Shown: in pieces, positions 61,201 to 64,000 of the stretch
How positions within the stretch are numbered: position 1 is the stretch's first letter
Layout of the letters: each line of letters begins with the position of its first letter
DNA from: Sipunculus nudus
Taxonomy: Eukaryota; Annelida; Sipuncula; Golfingiida; Sipunculidae
Direction of reading: 5' to 3'
Length of the DNA stretch: 64,000 nucleotides
NCBI GenBank assembly: GCA_026874595.1
Contig: CM049318.1
Location: 21,303,456-21,367,455, forward strand
Made by a program: the position numbers and the translations under genes
Notes under the pieces: generated by a model
Databases searched by the model: none
What the model was told of the DNA's origin: nothing
The model's input: only the letters and a program-made list of their open reading frames with translations

Positions 61201-64000
61201 ATGTTCGGACGCGACCCAAGATTGGCTCTGGACCGTCTGTTAGGGGACAAACCAGAAGAAGTCACTCCAACCTATGATGCTTGGTTGTCAATGCATATTA
61301 AACGACTTGCTGATATGTACCTTCACGTGAACCAAAGATTACAACAAAATGCTGATCGAAGGAAAGAATTTTACGACAAGGGAGCGAAGTCGAGTCCTCT
61401 TCAAATTGGTGATAAAGTTTACCGTAGGCATCACGGGAAAGGTCGACAAAAGTGCCAAGATGCATATAGACCAGAGACGTACACTATCGTGGATAGGAAC
61501 GAGGATATAGATATCTATAAGATTCAGAGAGAGGGAGAAGCTGCTCTCTCTAAGTGGTATAACAGGGTAGAATTGAAAGCATGTCCACCCAAGGACAGCA
61601 TCCACGAGAGCCTTTGGGATTTTGAACCACAGGTCGAGGACCAGAGTCCCGATGTCATACATAATGAGAGCGAAAGCGAGGATAGCGACCAAGAGGTCCT
61701 CATTCAGGATTTGTTACCTAGAGCACCAACGGGTGATATGCCTATCCAGGGGGTAGATAGCTGTGATGAACAAACCCCACTTCAGGGTTCAGCGAGTCAA
61801 GACCTGTCAGTTAGAAGGTCGACCCGTGTAACTAAAGGCATGCATTCTAATCCTGGCCATTGGCCACGGTCTGTGTCACAGTTAATGTTACATACATCTG
61901 AGTGTGCAGTACAAGACTTAGCGAGCACAAATCATGATGTAGCAGTAATATGGGTCTAAGACAGTTTTATTGGTCATGTATATGATTTCTGATCTATCTT
62001 TTACATTGCTAGTTTTGAAGGTATAGGACAGCTTACCGTAGGGTTAAGATAAATCACCACTCATGTTATCTGTACAAGTATGGTAGTGTTGGATGTATGA
62101 AGATAACACGAAGGGGGTGCGGGTGTAACCGGACGATGTCGGTACATAATTTAGTTTTTTTTATACATTATTTGGGATAAGTACGGTTTTTTGACTAGTC
62201 TTTACGGTAGTTGCATTCAACGCACCAGCTACGTCATCCACCATGTTTTACTTGTATGGAACTAGGACCGCGCCCTGCTGAGTTGAATTACCGACGTTAC
62301 AGGTGATGATATGTGTAGAGCAATGCAGAGAATGGTCCAGGTATATTTCTGTAGTCTTCTGATCAGTTGTATCTCCATAGTAATTAGGGGCATGAGTTTA
62401 GTTTTATCTAGTCAGAGCCCAGATGGGCCCGCCATGTTCGGAGACGAGATCTGAGGTACTTTATAACATCTTACTCTTTAGTTATTCAGAATTATGACGC
62501 GTATGAGAGAAAACCTGTGTTATCATGTGAGATTAATTGTTTGGCAATACTGTGAATCTAGGCCACAGAGTTAACACCGTGTATCGGCGCAATTAAGGAA
62601 TCTTGACTTTTGTACATGCGCCCGATAGATGGCGCCACTGGTTGCAAATGGCATCTTGTACTGTTGTAAAGCGCCTGTTTATCTTCCTGACGCAATTCTG
62701 GTATTTGTTGAGAATTAGTATAAACTAAAGGCTCACCAGTTTGTGTATAATAGGAGAATCCATTGAGTATCACTTAAGACAGTGTTTCTATGGTTTAAAT
62801 TACTAATATGCACAGGGTTAATTTTAGGAAATATATCCCATACCCGCCTTGCATGAGATTAAGTCGGATGTAAGGGTCTGTTGATATTTCAGTATATAAG
62901 TCCATTTAGTGAGATGGATGGTTTTATTATTTAGAAGTTATTTCTACCATGCGATGCATATTATTTTCTTTTTATTTAATTCACAATACAGAGTTGATAG
63001 CTACTAATGTGTTCGTTAATACCCATTCTTACCTATACGGATGCAAATATTATGTTGCCTTGTAATTTCTCACTGTAGATAACTGTTTGAGTAGGCATAG
63101 TAAATATATGAACCAGAACTGTACGGATATAAGACTAATGTGAGGAGTTATCACCTGTATGTTTTGTTTCTTTTAATATCTGATAGGGAATAATGTAAGA
63201 CCATACCTAGAGTATATATTGCCAATGATGTATTTTCATAACATTGTCATTGTTTCGCTTATATGAGAGTTTTACTCAATTGTTTCAGATGGAAATACGC
63301 CAGCCACACACATATATTCACACCACATGTACTTATGGAAATAAAGTGAAGTTATGCCAAGTTGTGTCTTATTCGTAGTAAAACATACTACACATATGCT
63401 TGGCCGCAGACTACTGTTACATGACGAAGCTCTCTGGTTACATGTCCAATTTTCAGTTGAATGGTCATGTATCATCAGTGCAACAATAAAGGGATATCCA
63501 ATTATATGACACAATATTTGACCAGAGAATCATTAGAGCGCTAGTGACCATGTATGATTGTTCTTCTTGTTCCAGGAGCCGACCCTACTTTCTCCATCTG
63601 TCCCACAAGTTACGATTATGACGCACCAATAACAGAAGCTGGAGACGTTAATGACAAATACCTTGCTATTAGAAATGTCATTGCAAAGGTGGGTTAAAGT
63701 CAATGACAAAATTGCCAAAATTATATTTTAATAATTACATAAATGTGGAGAGTGTCTGCAGTGCTGGGTTTCAACATATAGGGGTTATATATCAATTCAG
63801 TGATACTGAATGTTCGCTGCATAATAGTTTTGGCAATTAAACCATTAACATGATGTGGTAAATAGTAATACTGATGGTTGGTTGTACTGTGGTATTTTGG
63901 AGATAGTTTGCTCATTTAAATGTTATTATAAAACATTCATTCTAAATTAAGTTGAATACCTGTGATCAAATTATCTTATTTCAGCACTCTGGACAACCAC
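45403..64000 (+). CDS. GLB1: Beta-galactosidase (GH35, lysosomal GLB1-like), 3' end beyond window
   Basis: Exons: 45403-45459, 46143-46330, 47441-47591, 48484-48547, 49236-49330, 50495-50675, 52069-52249, 52842-52882, 63576-63688 and 63985 onward, giving about 362 codons inside the window with consistent phases. It hydrolyses terminal beta-galactose from glycoconjugates, usually in lysosomes. Residues 1-19 are a hydrophobic signal peptide encoded by exon 1. The GH35 signature [13 protein letters not shown] spans exons 5-6; its Glu189 is the predicted acid/base. The nucleophile is Glu269 in NSEYYTGW (exon 7). PTSYDYDAP follows in exon 9. Human GLB1 has the equivalent residues at nearly the same positions. 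Intron 8 works only with a GC donor at 52883-52884 (GCAAGT); the GT at 52887 breaks the frame. That intron holds a whole gypsy element in sense orientation. The C-terminal beta domains are outside the window. Confidence 0.93.
46007..46026. repeat. Poly-C tract (20 C) in galactosidase intron 1
   Basis: Twenty consecutive C followed by an ACACACA stretch, about 115 bp before exon 2. Confidence 0.95.
46390..47185. repeat. Minisatellite with higher-order structure in galactosidase intron 2
   Basis: About 800 bp built from ~18-20-bp units of the type GTGTACCTGACAGGTGTG. Part of the array shows a higher-order period: CTTGGCAACAGACAGATATG recurs at 46691, 46846 and 47001, exactly 155 bp apart. Open frames on both strands here are repeat artefacts. 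Confidence 0.9.
48886..49215. repeat. 25-bp minisatellite in galactosidase intron 4
   Basis: Thirteen units plus a partial one, of exact 25-bp period (CTGGTACCATACTCATGTGTT...). The central eight or so are identical and the left ones diverge. The array ends about 20 bp before the exon 5 acceptor, so the last unit adjoins the pyrimidine tract. Since 25 is not a multiple of 3, all three plus frames read the same 25-residue pattern, which explains the overlapping ORFs. Confidence 0.95.
49886..50402. mobile_element. Outer MITE (pogo/mariner-like ends), split by an inner MITE
   Basis: The left end CAGTCAAACCACAACT and the complement of the right end CAGTGAAACCCACAAA form imperfect inverted repeats flanked by TA (49884-49885 and 50403-50404). 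Its ends resemble those of the pogo-like element at 25129. Without the inner insertion and one TA it is about 219 bp. No coding content. Confidence 0.7.
50055..50350. mobile_element. Inner MITE, 296 bp, nested in the outer one
   Basis: Perfect 13-bp terminal inverted repeats (TGGTTCTCAGGCA) flanked by TA at 50053-50054 and 50351-50352. GCCCGCAT recurs in inverted arrangement inside. Non-coding. Confidence 0.8.
50780..52068. other. Galactosidase intron 6, repeat-rich
   Basis: No gene is seen. A poly-C run near 50945 and 51080-51430 style sequence (TTGTGAGCAGGATATCT twice, near 51108 and 51407) suggest an old dispersed repeat. Confidence 0.45.
53110..53405 (-). mobile_element. tRNA-derived SINE in galactosidase intron 8
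   Basis: On the minus strand a tRNA-like head begins near 53404, with an A-box-like TGGTCCAGGGG (53387-53397) and B-box-like GAGTTCAAATC (53344-53354) at normal internal promoter spacing. A non-tRNA body follows leftward to roughly 53110. It is not a real tRNA gene, since stems are not maintained. The left limit is uncertain. Confidence 0.5.
53731..54999 (+). repeat. Left LTR of the complete gypsy element
   Basis: 1269 bp, begins TGTAACCGGACG and ends ACATACTACA. Same length as the right LTR. Confidence 0.95.
55000..56811 (+). other. Long untranslated leader of the gypsy element
   Basis: 1.8 kb between the left LTR and the gag-pol ATG. It contains the primer-binding candidate and a poly-A run; short ORFs only. 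Confidence 0.7.
56812..61959 (+). CDS. Gag-pol polyprotein of the complete gypsy element
   Basis: Single uninterrupted ORF of 1715 codons, starting at an ATG after a 1.8-kb leader. Domain order: Gag capsid-like region (about residues 70-250, resembling PNMA-type retrotransposon Gag), a CCHC zinc knuckle at 322-335 (C-x2-C-x4-H-x4-C), aspartic protease with DTGS at 405-408, reverse transcriptase with YLDD at 828-831, RNase H from near 991 (VDAS, later TDHNPL), integrase zinc-binding HHCC about 1257-1298, and integrase core with Asp1321, Asp1380 and Glu1416 (D-x58-D-x35-E). The pol order PR-RT-RH-IN defines Ty3/gypsy. No frameshift separates gag and pol, and I see no chromodomain or env. All catalytic residues are present. 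It shares its orientation with the host gene. Confidence 0.95.
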   Translation: MSQTGTDQADQGAGALNEMELLQRQVEQMQALLQRAGIDPRQQSAPPSASPPLRRTERDDPVPTRVVYTQRKLSKFAGERGKLEDWVLEAKSALRAQGVQGQEAVEFLLGHLEGPAKSEIRYAPDSEKVDAAAVFTLLQEAFGERLSASQLLDSFYGRKQQDKETLRDFSYGLMNLLDRALGQDPEAVANRDKTLRDRFAERVRDSGLRRELKRRTRDQPEISFRALREEAIRWAEEDLVQPTPKTVSSYKVKADEPPSSYEKSEVRRLLEVVEKQQKCHEELLQNQQQLLELLQHQNVGNQNRQMSENTVRKDQSESPRKCFYCSSTDHLIRNCPKRVASRRDKKGANPDAKTAGNTGSTPNDTQNNSIRGNLAPQATVLENTIGGRPLVTARVEGVELECLLDTGSMVSTMTDDFFHRYIEREDTQLGDKWVQVTAANGLEVPYQGIVTVNMEIDGQRIEDCGVLVVSRTSEEVTETPVLLGMNVISQVPRFSGILCEPKAKFIRIAGMEAITIPKSSSCEIAAIAPRWNMVGCVEGFSKPVKGAVTVTPALVTVGGGKLPIRVTNMTSRDVTLSPGTRIGTISRVKDIQSGLSKVDVTFEDRRVHLSQISEKPREDRADRDILDLGIVHGSEEERERLLQILNRHSEVVMKAGDAVGCTNLLTHMIKTTDDLPVSQPYRRIPPHQWEEVRQHLKELCEQGIIKRSVSNYASPVVLVRKSSGSLRLCVDYRQLNKKVRRDAFPLPRMNEILDSLHGAKYFSTLDLASAYNQIEVAEEDRHKTAFTTPMGLYEFIRMPFGLSNSPATFQRLMTTIFQDDILNTMFVYLDDIIVYGRTVDEHLKRLEEVLSKLSRFGLKLKLNKCSFLCREVSFLGHLVSGDGVRPNPDRIAAVKQWPKPTTVKELRSFLGFCQFYQRFVPGFAKIASVLHKLVAESSKGNYGHRKPRRIVITNHWDTKHTEAFERLKEKLTMTPILAYPDFNLPFVLEVDASLRGLGAILSQNQNGRNRVISFASRGLRGAERNQATYSAKRLELLALKWAICDKFREYLEGAQFIVFTDHNPLTHLFTQKKLPATEQRWASALASFDFEIRYKPGRNNQATDALSRLEDRPWDAQSGTVSAMCAKVADSTKVPITLMCQVSKDATDGEVGEAGPNPPNGVATGWSGYSPSTLSMMQKRDLTIQPVFEAWKKGKKPALSVRRKLCQDAQRLLRQWDKFMERDNVLYRVIDDPHHGRLEQFVVPEVMREEFLKICHQKHGHQGIDRTESLLRMRCYWPGMHKSVTDWLSKCDRCALAKREKVRTPLGHLLASAPLEVVAMDFTLLEPASDGRESVLVLTDVFTKWTVAIPTRDQRAVTVAKALTKHWFNRFGAPARLHSDQGRDFESQVIRHLCELYGIAQSRTTAYHPQGNGQVERFNRTLHDLLRSLTPHQRRRWPEYLDDLVFAYNTTPHASTGVSPFKLMFGRDPRLALDRLLGDKPEEVTPTYDAWLSMHIKRLADMYLHVNQRLQQNADRRKEFYDKGAKSSPLQIGDKVYRRHHGKGRQKCQDAYRPETYTIVDRNEDIDIYKIQREGEAALSKWYNRVELKACPPKDSIHESLWDFEPQVEDQSPDVIHNESESEDSDQEVLIQDLLPRAPTGDMPIQGVDSCDEQTPLQGSASQDLSVRRSTRVTKGMHSNPGHWPRSVSQLMLHTSECAVQDLASTNHDVAVIWV
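62124..63392 (+). repeat. Right LTR of the complete gypsy element
   Basis: 1269 bp, preceded by the purine tract AAGGGGGTGCGGG and followed by the CATA target duplication. Confidence 0.95.

Larger units (their letters stand above)
53731..63392 (+). mobile_element. Complete Ty3/gypsy LTR retrotransposon, 9662 bp
   Basis: Two 1269-bp LTRs (53731-54999 and 62124-63392) with TG...CA ends, 4-bp target duplication CATA (53727-53730 and 63393-63396), a TGGCAGCAGG primer-binding candidate at 55009, a 34-A run in the leader (55254-55287), one intact gag-pol ORF and a purine tract (62111-62123) before the right LTR. I noticed only about four differences between the LTRs. It sits in sense orientation in the galactosidase intron between exons 8 and 9. 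It has the structural parts of a potentially active copy and no env-like ORF. Confidence 0.95.

Overview
This is a eukaryotic nuclear window. The evidence is split genes with GT-AG introns (and one likely GC-AG intron), AT-rich non-coding DNA and several classes of retro- and DNA transposons. The host proteins and the repeat style suggest an invertebrate, most likely a mollusc and perhaps a bivalve. That taxon is an inference from family resemblance, not from a search.

Layout. (1) Three tandem same-strand paralogues of a five-exon flavin-containing monooxygenase (FMO): copy 1 (306-4836), copy 2 (9370-13785) and copy 3 (32668-37193). Copies 2 and 3 are intact (562 codons each). Copy 1 has an 8-bp deletion in exon 3 that brings in a stop. 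(2) Copies 2 and 3 lie in two halves of a large segmental duplication (about 6375-29200 and 30345-45715). Each half holds an upstream hAT-like element, an FMO gene, a 226-bp repeat pair, an unrecognised 294-bp exon-like ORF that looks to be under coding constraint, and the first (signal-peptide) exon of a lysosomal-type beta-galactosidase. (3) Only the second half continues into the rest of the beta-galactosidase (GH35, GLB1-like) gene. Nine complete exons and the start of a tenth run from 45403 to the right edge. The exon at 28902-28958 is therefore an orphan duplicate.

Mobile elements account for most of the length difference between the two halves, and the matching position in the other half often serves as the empty site. 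Half A carries a ~9-kb L1/Tx1-like LINE insertion with a 15-bp target duplication and a 1.2-kb pogo-like element at a TA. Half B carries a 3.7-kb internally deleted Ty3/gypsy element. Introns of the galactosidase contain two minisatellites, a MITE nested inside another MITE, a tRNA-derived SINE and a complete 9.66-kb Ty3/gypsy element with two 1269-bp LTRs and one intact 1715-codon gag-pol ORF.

The host genes have no evident pathway link: FMOs oxidise soft nucleophiles at the ER membrane, and beta-galactosidase trims terminal galactose in lysosomes. They look like neighbours shaped by unequal exchange, gene conversion and transposition. The items most worth following up are the uncharacterised duplicated exon, a 13-bp-phased triple TCATGTGA motif just upstream of the galactosidase ATG, the predicted GC-AG intron hosting a very young gypsy element, and the FMO conversion tract.
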